Assembly (NCBI GenBank): GCA_030046135.1
Contig: JASIEC010000093.1
Location: 1-12,011, forward strand
Length of the DNA stretch: 12,011 nt
Origin: Thermoplasmata archaeon
Lineage (GTDB): Archaea; Thermoplasmatota; Thermoplasmata; Lutacidiplasmatales; UBA184
Reading direction: 5' to 3'
Position numbers and translations under genes: made by a program. How positions within the stretch are numbered: position 1 is the stretch's first letter; each line of letters starts with the position of its first letter. This document shows positions 1 through 8,626 of this stretch, in pieces. Below the pieces are notes generated by a model that was given only the letters and a program-made list of their open reading frames with translations, was not told the DNA's origin and did no database searches.

Positions 1-1785
1 ACGGCCGTGCGGCCGGGCGGCCCCTCGGTGGGCGCGCCATCGGCGACCCCGCCCGGCCATTACTACGTGGGCGGCTACTACGCCGGACCCGTGACGTCGG
101 TGGACTCGGTCGGGGTGACGATCGGGGTGCCCGATGACACGCCGGTGGCCTCGGAGTACTACGCGTTGCTATCGATCTGGGACAGCGCCGGTTCTTACGA
201 TCAGCTCGGGATCGCTGTCCAAGCGGGCGGCTTCGGGATCGGCTACTCGACGTCGACGTACTGCGCCGGGACCGTCGAAAGCCTCGCGGTCGGGGCGCAG
301 ATTGGGCCCGGGACCCCGTACACGTTCGAGATGTCGATCGCGTCGGGGGTCGTCAACTTCTCCGCCCGCGACGCGCGGACGGGCGTGCCGGTCTGGAGCA
401 CGACCGTCACGACGGGGGGGACCGATTTCCTCGCCGAGGCGAACTACACCTGCGACGAGAAGGGATACCTCGGCTTCAGCGACTACGAGGAGGTCTACGA
501 GGCTCCCGGGCCCCTCGTGCCGTACGACTTCTGGTTCACCAACGACACCGCGGGCGGGGAGCTCACGACGAATTGGTCTGCGTTCGAAGGGCTCACCGCC
601 CCGTCGGGCGTCGAGGCCGTCGCCCACGGGGCGAACGTGACGGTCGAGAACGAGCCGTACTACCTCGCCTACCTACCAGGGCCGGAGGGGCCGGCCAAGA
701 CGCTCGCCACGGAGCACAACGGCTCGACGCTCGACGTGAAGTGCCCGGTGTACGTGAACGCCCTCGCCTCGAGCCCCGAGGTGAACCTCACCACGTACAC
801 CGTGCCTCCGGCGTGGTCCGTCGCCTTCGATCCCTCGACGGGGACGCCGCCGTTCGTCTCGGAGCTCACGGCCACGATCCCGGCGGGTTACGGCCCGGGG
901 GAGTTCACGGTCGGCCTCAACGCGACGACCGCGTCGGGCGACGACGACCGGACGATCCTCAACGTCACGCTCGCCTCCGCCCTCTTCGTGGAGGTCGAGA
1001 TGTCCCCCTCGTCGGGGGCGGTCGACCTCGGTCACCCGCTCACGTTCAACACGACGGTCTTCGGGGGGATCGAGCCGTTCTCGTACGACTGGGGCACCGT
1101 CCCGGCCGGGTGCGGGGGCGCCGACTCCGAGATCCTGGCCTGCACGGCCGAGGAGCTCGGCTCGTGCAATGTCACGCTCGAGGTCGTCGACGCGCTCAAC
1201 TTCTCGGCGAGCGCGCATCGCGCGTGCACCGTCGATCCCGAGCTCTCGGTGACGCTCGGGTCGGGGACGGCCTCGCCGCTCCAGGATCGTCGCTTCGTCC
1301 TGGACGCGACGGCCCTCGGAGGGACGGGGGTATACCGCTTCAGTTGGGAGGGGCTGCCGCCCGGGTGCGCCGGGAGCGACACGGGGGCGCTCGCCTGCAC
1401 CCCGACGCAGCCCGGGCCGTTCGCGGTGACTGTCGCGGTCCGGGACACCGGCGGGGGGAACGCCTCCGCCGCGGTCGGATTCACCGTCGTGCGGACGTTC
1501 CTCGGGGCGCCGTTCGCCGCCGGCTACGGAGTCGTCGCCGCCCTCGGCGGAATGGAGGTCTACCTCGCCCTCGTCATGGTCCGTCGGTATCGCACGGTCG
1601 CCCCCGGCATGACGTCGTCCGCCGCGTTGGCGCGCGTGTTCGGCTTCCCTGCCAGTTCTCCGGTGGGACCCGCGCTGGGACCGGGCGGGGTCCCGCTGTG
1701 CCCCGGCTGCGGCCTCGATCTCCCGCCGGGCGGTGCTCCTTGTCCGCGCTGCGGCCCGCCGCGAGCGCGACGAGCGGATCGCTGA
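1..1785 (+). CDS. Membrane-anchored PKD-domain surface glycoprotein with C-terminal zinc ribbon (5' partial)
   Basis: The frame is open to the left edge, so the true start is probably upstream; the first possible start inside is GTG at 7, used for numbering here. Residues about 25-175 are beta-rich and aromatic and look like a jelly-roll or lectin-type domain, but I cannot name the family. A further beta domain follows, then two PKD-like domains (about 326-410 and 412-495), each with a GCxGxDxxxLxCT pattern whose two cysteines may pair. A hydrophobic segment at 503-525 followed by RRYR is a stop-transfer anchor, placing the tail in the cytoplasm. The tail ends in a zinc ribbon with cysteines at 565, 568, 579 and 582 (CPGC and CPRC). 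About 13 N-x-S/T sequons outside the membrane suggest it is a substrate of the neighbouring AglB. Ligand and function are unknown; an adhesin or sensor role would be speculation. Confidence 0.75.
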   Translation, partial: TAVRPGGPSVGAPSATPPGHYYVGGYYAGPVTSVDSVGVTIGVPDDTPVASEYYALLSIWDSAGSYDQLGIAVQAGGFGIGYSTSTYCAGTVESLAVGAQIGPGTPYTFEMSIASGVVNFSARDARTGVPVWSTTVTTGGTDFLAEANYTCDEKGYLGFSDYEEVYEAPGPLVPYDFWFTNDTAGGELTTNWSAFEGLTAPSGVEAVAHGANVTVENEPYYLAYLPGPEGPAKTLATEHNGSTLDVKCPVYVNALASSPEVNLTTYTVPPAWSVAFDPSTGTPPFVSELTATIPAGYGPGEFTVGLNATTASGDDDRTILNVTLASALFVEVEMSPSSGAVDLGHPLTFNTTVFGGIEPFSYDWGTVPAGCGGADSEILACTAEELGSCNVTLEVVDALNFSASAHRACTVDPELSVTLGSGTASPLQDRRFVLDATALGGTGVYRFSWEGLPPGCAGSDTGALACTPTQPGPFAVTVAVRDTGGGNASAAVGFTVVRTFLGAPFAAGYGVVAALGGMEVYLALVMVRRYRTVAPGMTSSAALARVFGFPASSPVGPALGPGGVPLCPGCGLDLPPGGAPCPRCGPPRARRADR

Positions 1786-1805
1786 CGCCCAGAAGATCAG
1801 GGATC

Positions 1806-1824
1806 GGGCCCGAACTCCGGGCCC
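1806..1824 (+). other. GC-rich hairpin downstream of the surface-protein gene
   Basis: GGGCCCG (1806-1812) and CGGGCCC (1818-1824) form a perfect 7-bp stem around a 5-base AACTC loop, 20 bases after the stop codon. No T-run follows, so it does not resemble the usual archaeal T-tract terminator. It could stabilise the mRNA 3' end, or be a chance product of the base composition. A second, shorter stem (CGGGC, GAC loop, GCCCG) lies at 1876-1888. The rest of this 241-base gap shows only the promoter described separately. Confidence 0.35.
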
Positions 1825-1971
1825 CGGGGCGGCCTGCGGCGAAGGAGCGCGCGGTTCCACGGCCCGCGACGCCCCCGGGCGACGCCCGCGGTCCGGTCAG
1901 TCGCTTTCGGCGGGGCTCGACCTCCCGGAATCTCGCGCCGGCCGCCGAGCGGAGCGCTCGTTGGAGGAGGC

Positions 1972-1979
1972 TATTTATA
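1972..1979 (+). promoter_or_regulatory. TATA box for aglB
   Basis: TATTTATA is an AT-only octamer in an otherwise very GC-rich gap, preceded by a purine-rich GGAGGAGG stretch (1963-1970) where the TFB recognition element would lie. With the usual archaeal spacing of about 25 bases, transcription would begin near 2002-2005, giving a leader of some 22-25 bases to the ATG at 2027. No Shine-Dalgarno sequence lies just before that ATG. Confidence 0.75.
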
Positions 1980-2026
1980 CACCCCCCAAGTCTCGCGCGC
2001 CGCCGGAATAATCGCTCCGGCTCACG

Positions 2027-5000
2027 ATGAGCGTACCGTCCTCCGGTTGGTGGAGCCGCCACGGATGGACCGTCGCGATTCTCCTCTCCGCGTTCGGGGT
2101 CGCCTTCGCGATCCGGACGATCTGGATGTATCCGCTCATCCAGCAGTTCGGGCCGCTGTTCACGTACGGGGGCGGCTCGGACTCCTACTACCACTCGCGG
2201 GTGACGACGTACATCATCCTCACCCACACGAACCTCGTGCACGATCCGCTGCTGAGGTTCCCGCTGGGCAGCACCAATCCCCGGGAGCCGCTCTTCGACT
2301 GGTCGAACGCGGTCCTCGGGCTCGTCTTCGCCCCGTTCTTCGGCGGGAACGCCGTCGTGGCGGGGGCGTGGTTCCTCGACCTCTCCGGGCCCCTGTGGGC
2401 CGCGCTCGAGGTGTTCCCGATCTACCTCATCGGCCGGGAGGTGAGCGGCCGACGGATGGGCCTCGTCGCGGCGCTCATCTTCCCGTTCCTCAGCGCGAGC
2501 ATCGATTCCTCGGTGTTCGGCTACGCGAACTACCTCGCGTACTACACGTTCGTGATCCTCGTCGTCATCTACGGCTACCTCCGGACGGTCAAGGCCGTCG
2601 GCTCGCGGCGATGGGTCACGAACTACCGTGACCTCCGCTCGGTCCTCGCGGGGCTGCGGGCGTTCCTCACGACCGAGCGGACCGGGGTGAAATGGGCCGT
2701 CTTCACCGGGGTCGCCCTCGGCGCGATGGCGCTCTCGTGGCAGGGCTGGACGTACGCCGTCGTCGTGATCGGGGCGAGCCTGCTCGTGACGATGTTCGTC
2801 GAGCGGGTGCGCCGGATCGACTCGTTCGGCCTCTACGTCGGAGCGTGGCTCGTCGGGCTCGTCGCCTTCCCGATGGCGTTCCCCTACTACTTCGTCCAGA
2901 CCGAGGTGACGAAGATCATGGGCCCCGCGATCGTCGTGTACTTCGGGGTCCTCTTGCTCCTGCTCCCGTTCCTGTTCCTGAGGGACGTGCCGTGGGTCTT
3001 CTCGGTCCCGCTCCTCATCGGCGTCGTGGGGGCGGCCGTCCTGGGCCTCCGCCTGATCTTCCCGTCGTACTTCACGCTCCTCGTCACGGGCCAGGGCTAC
3101 TTCGTCAAGACCCTGATCTACTCGACGATCGCCGAGGCGCAGCCTCCGTCGTTCGATCAGCTCGTCGTCGGCTACGGCGTCTTCACGTTCTTCCTCGCGT
3201 TCGTGGGCCTCGCCCTCTTCGGGTTCGTCACCGCCCGCTACAAGTTCCGGCGCTGGCACGTCGTCTTCCTCGTTTACGCGATTATCTCCGTCTACCTCCC
3301 GACGACGGCGACGAAGTTCTTCCTCGTCGCCACCCCGGCGTTCGCCCTGCTCGCCGCCGAGGCGCTCCATCGGGTGCTGGACGTGGGCAAGTATCCGGAG
3401 TTCCGACGCACCGTCGCCTCCCTCTCCGACCGGGGAAGCCAGGTCTCCGCGTTCCGCAAGGCGTTCCGGCCGCGCCACGTGCTCATCCTCGCCCTCGTCG
3501 TGCTCGTCATCCTCCCCAACGTGTGGGTGGCGATCGACGCCGGGATCCCGTCGAACACGAAGACCCGCTTCGCCGACCAGATCAACGACACGATCCCCTC
3601 CTGGCTCAAGCTGAACACATCGTCGAACGGTTCGAACTACCTCGGCGCCGCCGGCGCGGGCCTGGACACCTCGAACGAGTACGACAGCGCCACGTACAAC
3701 TGGCTGGCCACGCAGGACACGAACCTGCCCGAGGCCGATCGGCCGGCGTTCATCAGCTGGTGGGACTACGGCTTCCAGGCGATCGACCAGGGCGAGCATC
3801 CGAGCGTCGCGGACAACTTCCAGCACGGGATCGACCCGGCGGGCCAGTTCCTCCTCGCGCAGAACGAGTCGATCGCGATCGCCGTGCTCGCGACGACCCT
3901 GCTCCAGGCCGAGGCGTCGGTCAGCCACCTGCCGGACCTCCCCGCGGCGCTGAACGTGATCCTCGCGGACGACGGGGTCAACACCACGCAGCTCCACTCT
4001 CTCATGACGAACGAGGGGAACGACTACTCCGAGGTCGTGGCGCACCCCGAGAAGTACCTCCCCGTCGATCCGTCGACCCTCACCGATGACAACGCGATGT
4101 ACCTCGCGGTCTCCTACTTCCTGGCCGATACGCTCTCCCTCTCGAACGTCGCCCAGGTGTACGACAACATCCAGTCGTACACGGGCTGGTCGATCCGCTA
4201 CGCCTCGAGCGACACCCGGCTCTTCCCGTTCAGCGGCTCCGACACGGGGATCTACTACGCGCCCGCGGACCTCACGGGCCGGGTCATCAACGACGCGGGG
4301 CTCCCCACGACGTACTTCAACGTCACCGTCACGGGCTCCGACGGGAACACCTACCCGCTCGGGGACGTCCCCGCGAACGTCACCGCCGTGAACTACACGA
4401 TCGACTACACGAGCGCGTTCTTCAACTCGATGATCTACCGCATCTACGCGGGCTACAACGGCACCGACATCGGCCAGTCGGGCGGGATCCCGGGGCTGTC
4501 GGGCGGCGTCGAGACCGACCCGGTCGAGCCGGGGTGGATGCTGCAGCACTTCGAGGCCGTCTACCGGACCGCGTACGTCTGCCCGGGCGTGAAGAACGCG
4601 ACCGACGGTTCGTCCTGCTTCTACCCGACGAACCTGCCCGAGGCGAAGTCGATCGCGAAGGCCACGAACGGGACCGCGGACATCTCGACCACCTCCTACT
4701 ACGAGGCGGGCCAGTCGATCCTCGCCTACTACCCGGGGCAGACGCTGCTCGGGACGATCACGCTCGACGACGGCGCCCCGGTCGCCGGGGTCAACGTCAC
4801 CGTGAAGGACGGCTGGGGGATCCCGCACATGACCGCGACGACCGCGGCGGACGGCACGTTCTCGATCGTCCTCCCGCCGGGGAACGACTCCCTGGTCGTC
4901 TCCACGGGCGCGATCACCGGGATCAACCAGACCGGCCCCACGATCATCCGGACGATCCCGATCAACGTCTCGGACGCGAACGGCTACAGCCTCAACCCCC

Positions 5001-8000
5001 CGAGCCTCGTCGAGTCGTTCTCGGTGCCGAACGGGACGGTCCAGGGGGTCGTCTACCGGAGCACCTCCAACAACTCGACGTACGCCTCCTCGGACGCGGT
5101 CGTCCCGGGCGCGAACGTCGCCCTGAAGCCGCTCGGCGGCGGCCCGACGCTCACCGCCGTGTCGGACGCGAGCGGGTCGTACCGGATCGCCAACGTCCCG
5201 CCCGGGATCTACGACGTCAGCGCGACGTACGGGGGCGCGACGTACAACGCCAGCAGCGCGACGGTCGGGGGCGGCACCTCCCCCGTGAACGTCTCGATCC
5301 CCGTCCCGTCGACGTCCGTCGCGGGGATCGTCGCCGATCGCTCGGGGAAGGCGTACGGCGGCGCGACCGTGACCTTATCGAACTCGAGCGGGGTGGTCGC
5401 CTCGACGTTCACCGACGCGGGCGGGGCCTACTCGCTCCCCGGCGTCGCCGCCGGGAGCTACGTCCTCAAGGCGGTCGTCAACTCGACGCTGAGCTCGCCC
5501 GGGGTCTCCCTCTTCGTCGGAACAACGGGAGGGTCCGAGACCGAGAACCTCACCGTCTCGACGACCGGCACCGCCACGGTCACCGTCCAGGATCGCGGGG
5601 CGCCGGCGGCGGGCGTCCCCGTCGTCTTCCTGCCCGCGCCGACGATGTCGAGCTCGGCCACCGGGCTCATCGGGGCGCTCGAGGGCTCGGCGACGAACAC
5701 GACCCTCGGCGTGACGGACTCGAAAGGGTCGGTGACGATCTCCCTTGCGCCCGGGGCCTACTCCGCGTACGTCCTCGCGACGGTCGGGGGCTCCTCGGTG
5801 GCCGGCCTCGTGCCGATCACGGTCCCCGCGGACGGCGCCCCCGTCACCGCCGAGATCACGCTCCGGCCGGCCCTCTCCCTCTCGGGGAGCCTGACCGGCG
5901 CTCCCTCCGCGAGCGGGTCGAGCTCCCTCGTGCTCGCGACCGCGTCGTCCGGCGCGCAGATGATCGCGTGGGGGAACTCGAGCGCCGGCTACTCGCTCCG
6001 GCTCCCGGCCGGGAACTATACCTTGCTCGGCGCCTCGGGGTCGACCGCGAACACGTCGGGGACGTACGCCGGGTTCGGCACCGTCCGGCTCGACGGCGCG
6101 ACGACGCTCGACGTCGCCGTTTCCGCCGCGACCCGCGCCGTCGTCGCGGTCGGGGCGAGCCTTCCGGGCGGCGGGTTCTACCCGGCCGCGGGCGCGAACG
6201 TGACGGTGTCGCTCGGCGCGGCGGGGCCGGCGTTCACGGCCGTGGCGTCCGACAACGGCTCGGTCGTCTTCGACCTCCCTTCCTCGGCCCCGCTCTCGTC
6301 GGGCGGGTACTGCGTCCAGGCCTCCGCGTTCGGGTTCACCACCGCGGGCGAGTGCGGCCTCTCCGCCGAATCGGTCGCGACGCTCTCCCGGCTCGTGCTC
6401 CCGCTCAACTCGGTCCCGGTGCTGCTCACCGTCAACGGCCTCCCGTCGGGGACGCCGGTGACGGTGAACCTCACGGCGGAGAGCTCCTCCGCCGTCAACC
6501 GGACGTACACGGGCGGGCCCACGTTCACCTTCTCCCTGCCGCCCGGGACGTACGGCGTCGGCGCGAGCGCGGTGATCGGGAGCGGCACGACCGTCTACCT
6601 GCCGCCGAGCGTGCTCTCGACCGTGATCCCGCTCGGGGCGACGCAGTCGAACCTCACCCTCACCGTGGTCCCCCAGATCAACGCCTCCGGGGTCCTCTCG
6701 CTCCCGTCCGGCTACAAGGACGCGAACGTGACGGTCTCGCTCGTCGCTCCCGGGCTCCAGTTCGAGGCGAACGGCAGCCAGTACGTGCGCACGCACTACA
6801 ACGCCACGAACACGACGGTCGGCCTGCGCATCGCGCCCGGGACGTACACGGCGACCGCGACCGCGACAGGGACCGGCGGGACGCTCGTCAACGTCACGCG
6901 CGTCACGGTGTACGCGAACGGCACGATCCGGCCCAAGCTCATCCTCAACCGCGCCGGCGCCGATCTCTCGGGGACGCTGATCGCGGAGAACGGCGCGACG
7001 GTCGCCGCCAACACGACGGTCACGCTCGTCGGGCCCGACGCGGTCACCGTCGACGCGACCGCGTCGGCGGGGAAGTTCTCGGTCACCCTCCCGCCCGGCG
7101 GAACGTACTCGGTGTACGTGAACGTCACGCTCCCCACCACGGGGCCGAACGGGACGTTCAACCAGACCTGGACCGCCGCCCCGGGCGCCTCCTGCAAGGT
7201 CTCGGAGGGATCCTCCAACTGCAGCGTCCCGATGTTAGGCGAGGTCCAGCTCGTCGCCCTGCACGGGACCCTCTCGACGTCGGGCGACCCGGGACCGGTG
7301 GCGGGGACGGTTCGTCTCGTGGGGCCGTACCCTGAGACGACCGTCACGACGATTAACGCCGCGAACGGGACGTTCCAGGCCAACATCCTCCCGGGGGCCT
7401 ACTACGTCTACGCCTCCGCGAGTGGGAGCGCGGCCGCGACGTTCACCCGATTGCTCGCGCTCCCGCCGAACCCCACGACGCTCACCCTCGAGCTCCAGCC
7501 CGGCTGGACCGACACCCTCACGGTGCTCTCGCCGTCGCCCGGGGAGACGATCGGGCCCGCGAACGTCACGCTCGAGGACTCGTTCGGGAACCGGACGACG
7601 TTCTCGGGCGTCGTCCCGGGCTCGCCGGTGTCGATCGTCCTGCCGCTCGGGACGTACTCGATCCACGCCAACGCCACGGGGACGCTCAACGGGGTCGCGG
7701 GGACGGCGAGCGGCAACGCCACCGCGCGCGTGGTGAGCGGGAACGTGGTGACGTCGCTCGCCCTCACGGTCCCCGTCTCCCGGACGGTGAGCGCCACGAT
7801 CGTCGGGCCAACGTCCGCCACCGTCGCCTCGGGCGGAACGGTCACGTTCTCCTTCTCGGTCCGCGCCTCGGGGAACTCCCCGGTGACGGTGACGCCGGTC
7901 GGGTCTCCGGCGTTCTGGGCGTTCGACTTCAGCTGGTCGAGCGCGAACGTGACCCCGGGCGGCGCGGCGGTCTCGGGCGAGGTGACGATCCACATCCCGA

Positions 8001-8626
8001 AGGCAACGAGCGTCTCCCACGCCCCGGTCGCGATCTCGTTCGACGTGGCGAACGGCTCGTCGGCGGGGTCCGTCACGCCGGCGCCGACGGTCAACGTCCT
8101 CCCGTACTTCGGGGTGACGCTCACGTCGATCCCGACGACGGTCCTCGTCGGGGAGACGTCGGTCTCCGCGCCGTTCACCGTCACGAACTCGGGCAACACG
8201 GTCGAGAGCGTGGCCGTCTCCGTCGTCGACGGGACCCGCCTGGAGGCTCTCGGCTGGACGGTATCGCTCGTCGAGGACGGGACGCCCGTCACTGCCCCGC
8301 TCAACCTCACCGCCGACGAGAACTACTCGCTCGACGTCAACCTCTCCGCGTCCGGGACGGCGTTCGCTCCCCCCGGCTCGATCACGGTCTCGGGGACGGT
8401 GGTGACGGCGGGCGGCGCGAACACGTCGACGATCACGATGCGGATCCCGAAGGCGACCGTCGGGACCCAGAACGGCAACTCGATCGTCACCGGGCCCGGG
8501 GTCACCTCGACCCAGGCGCTCCCCGACTGGGTCGTGCCCCTCCTCGCGTTCGTGCCGGCGATCGCCCTCGCCGTCGGCGTCGTGACGTACCGCTGGTGGA
8601 GGACCCGGCGGTGGCGGCGCCGATGA
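2027..8626 (+). CDS. aglB: Giant AglB/STT3 oligosaccharyltransferase with C-terminal Ig-like repeat array
   Basis: AglB transfers glycan from a dolichol-phosphate or diphosphate carrier to asparagine in N-x-S/T sequons on the outer membrane face. Visible STT3 features, in order: an acidic first-loop motif SDSYYH with Asp52; a second acidic site near Asp160; TIAE at 367-370, the TIxE-type external loop; multiple hydrophobic segments to about residue 505; WWDYG at 578-582, the family hallmark, followed by ADN. I could not identify the second sequon-binding motif (DK or MI type). Known archaeal AglBs are roughly 600-1000 residues; this one has 2199. From about 907 to 1890 there are about eleven carboxypeptidase-regulatory or Cna-B-like units, then further beta-sandwich sequence (about 1905-2150), a membrane segment (2168-2188) and an Arg/Trp-rich cytoplasmic tail. 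The ATG at 2027 is the first start after an in-frame TAA at 2009. The stop overlaps the next gene as ATGA. Enzyme identity is secure; the role of the tail is not known. Confidence 0.95.
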   Translation: MSVPSSGWWSRHGWTVAILLSAFGVAFAIRTIWMYPLIQQFGPLFTYGGGSDSYYHSRVTTYIILTHTNLVHDPLLRFPLGSTNPREPLFDWSNAVLGLVFAPFFGGNAVVAGAWFLDLSGPLWAALEVFPIYLIGREVSGRRMGLVAALIFPFLSASIDSSVFGYANYLAYYTFVILVVIYGYLRTVKAVGSRRWVTNYRDLRSVLAGLRAFLTTERTGVKWAVFTGVALGAMALSWQGWTYAVVVIGASLLVTMFVERVRRIDSFGLYVGAWLVGLVAFPMAFPYYFVQTEVTKIMGPAIVVYFGVLLLLLPFLFLRDVPWVFSVPLLIGVVGAAVLGLRLIFPSYFTLLVTGQGYFVKTLIYSTIAEAQPPSFDQLVVGYGVFTFFLAFVGLALFGFVTARYKFRRWHVVFLVYAIISVYLPTTATKFFLVATPAFALLAAEALHRVLDVGKYPEFRRTVASLSDRGSQVSAFRKAFRPRHVLILALVVLVILPNVWVAIDAGIPSNTKTRFADQINDTIPSWLKLNTSSNGSNYLGAAGAGLDTSNEYDSATYNWLATQDTNLPEADRPAFISWWDYGFQAIDQGEHPSVADNFQHGIDPAGQFLLAQNESIAIAVLATTLLQAEASVSHLPDLPAALNVILADDGVNTTQLHSLMTNEGNDYSEVVAHPEKYLPVDPSTLTDDNAMYLAVSYFLADTLSLSNVAQVYDNIQSYTGWSIRYASSDTRLFPFSGSDTGIYYAPADLTGRVINDAGLPTTYFNVTVTGSDGNTYPLGDVPANVTAVNYTIDYTSAFFNSMIYRIYAGYNGTDIGQSGGIPGLSGGVETDPVEPGWMLQHFEAVYRTAYVCPGVKNATDGSSCFYPTNLPEAKSIAKATNGTADISTTSYYEAGQSILAYYPGQTLLGTITLDDGAPVAGVNVTVKDGWGIPHMTATTAADGTFSIVLPPGNDSLVVSTGAITGINQTGPTIIRTIPINVSDANGYSLNPPSLVESFSVPNGTVQGVVYRSTSNNSTYASSDAVVPGANVALKPLGGGPTLTAVSDASGSYRIANVPPGIYDVSATYGGATYNASSATVGGGTSPVNVSIPVPSTSVAGIVADRSGKAYGGATVTLSNSSGVVASTFTDAGGAYSLPGVAAGSYVLKAVVNSTLSSPGVSLFVGTTGGSETENLTVSTTGTATVTVQDRGAPAAGVPVVFLPAPTMSSSATGLIGALEGSATNTTLGVTDSKGSVTISLAPGAYSAYVLATVGGSSVAGLVPITVPADGAPVTAEITLRPALSLSGSLTGAPSASGSSSLVLATASSGAQMIAWGNSSAGYSLRLPAGNYTLLGASGSTANTSGTYAGFGTVRLDGATTLDVAVSAATRAVVAVGASLPGGGFYPAAGANVTVSLGAAGPAFTAVASDNGSVVFDLPSSAPLSSGGYCVQASAFGFTTAGECGLSAESVATLSRLVLPLNSVPVLLTVNGLPSGTPVTVNLTAESSSAVNRTYTGGPTFTFSLPPGTYGVGASAVIGSGTTVYLPPSVLSTVIPLGATQSNLTLTVVPQINASGVLSLPSGYKDANVTVSLVAPGLQFEANGSQYVRTHYNATNTTVGLRIAPGTYTATATATGTGGTLVNVTRVTVYANGTIRPKLILNRAGADLSGTLIAENGATVAANTTVTLVGPDAVTVDATASAGKFSVTLPPGGTYSVYVNVTLPTTGPNGTFNQTWTAAPGASCKVSEGSSNCSVPMLGEVQLVALHGTLSTSGDPGPVAGTVRLVGPYPETTVTTINAANGTFQANILPGAYYVYASASGSAAATFTRLLALPPNPTTLTLELQPGWTDTLTVLSPSPGETIGPANVTLEDSFGNRTTFSGVVPGSPVSIVLPLGTYSIHANATGTLNGVAGTASGNATARVVSGNVVTSLALTVPVSRTVSATIVGPTSATVASGGTVTFSFSVRASGNSPVTVTPVGSPAFWAFDFSWSSANVTPGGAAVSGEVTIHIPKATSVSHAPVAISFDVANGSSAGSVTPAPTVNVLPYFGVTLTSIPTTVLVGETSVSAPFTVTNSGNTVESVAVSVVDGTRLEALGWTVSLVEDGTPVTAPLNLTADENYSLDVNLSASGTAFAPPGSITVSGTVVTAGGANTSTITMRIPKATVGTQNGNSIVTGPGVTSTQALPDWVVPLLAFVPAIALAVGVVTYRWWRTRRWRRR
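4745..7696 (+). repeat. About eleven divergent Ig-like (carboxypeptidase-regulatory/Cna-B-like) units inside AglB
   Basis: Each unit ends in a loop of the form hydrophobic-(P/A)-x-G-x-Y followed by alternating hydrophobics. I locate this at AglB residues 949, 1057, 1140, 1240, 1326, 1504, 1602, 1688, 1788 and 1872, plus a degenerate copy between 1326 and 1504 (SSGGYCVQA). Units are thus mostly 83-108 residues long. Many also contain NVTV-type strands and a DxxGxxS turn in the middle, as in the carboxypeptidase regulatory-like family. The copies are well diverged in sequence and I see no near-identical DNA repeats, so the array looks old rather than recently expanded. Unit edges are approximate. 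Confidence 0.65.

Noticed and set aside
673..1860. Minus-strand open frame of 395 codons opposite the PKD gene
   Set aside because: Composition is typical of shadows, while the plus frame has repeated PKD motifs, an anchor and a zinc ribbon.
1733..2011. Possible small gene of 92 codons in the gap before aglB
   Set aside because: It starts inside the preceding gene, reads through the hairpin and the TATA box, and has no ribosome binding site or recognisable feature.
1574..4828. Open frame of 1084 codons on the minus strand, opposite the surface-protein end and aglB
   Set aside because: Its product is almost entirely Arg, Glu, Asp, Val and Gly with no domain or membrane pattern. It runs across the aglB promoter and the catalytic half of a certain gene, and is the expected antisense shadow of a GC-rich coding strand.
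4534..7335. Open frame of 933 codons on the plus strand in a different phase within aglB
   Set aside because: Arg- and Asp-rich low-complexity translation caused by GC-rich third positions; the aglB frame carries the recognisable motifs.
4745..7696. Possible CRISPR array or recent tandem DNA repeat
   Set aside because: The periodicity is at protein level with diverged units of mostly 83-108 residues; no identical short repeats with spacers are visible.
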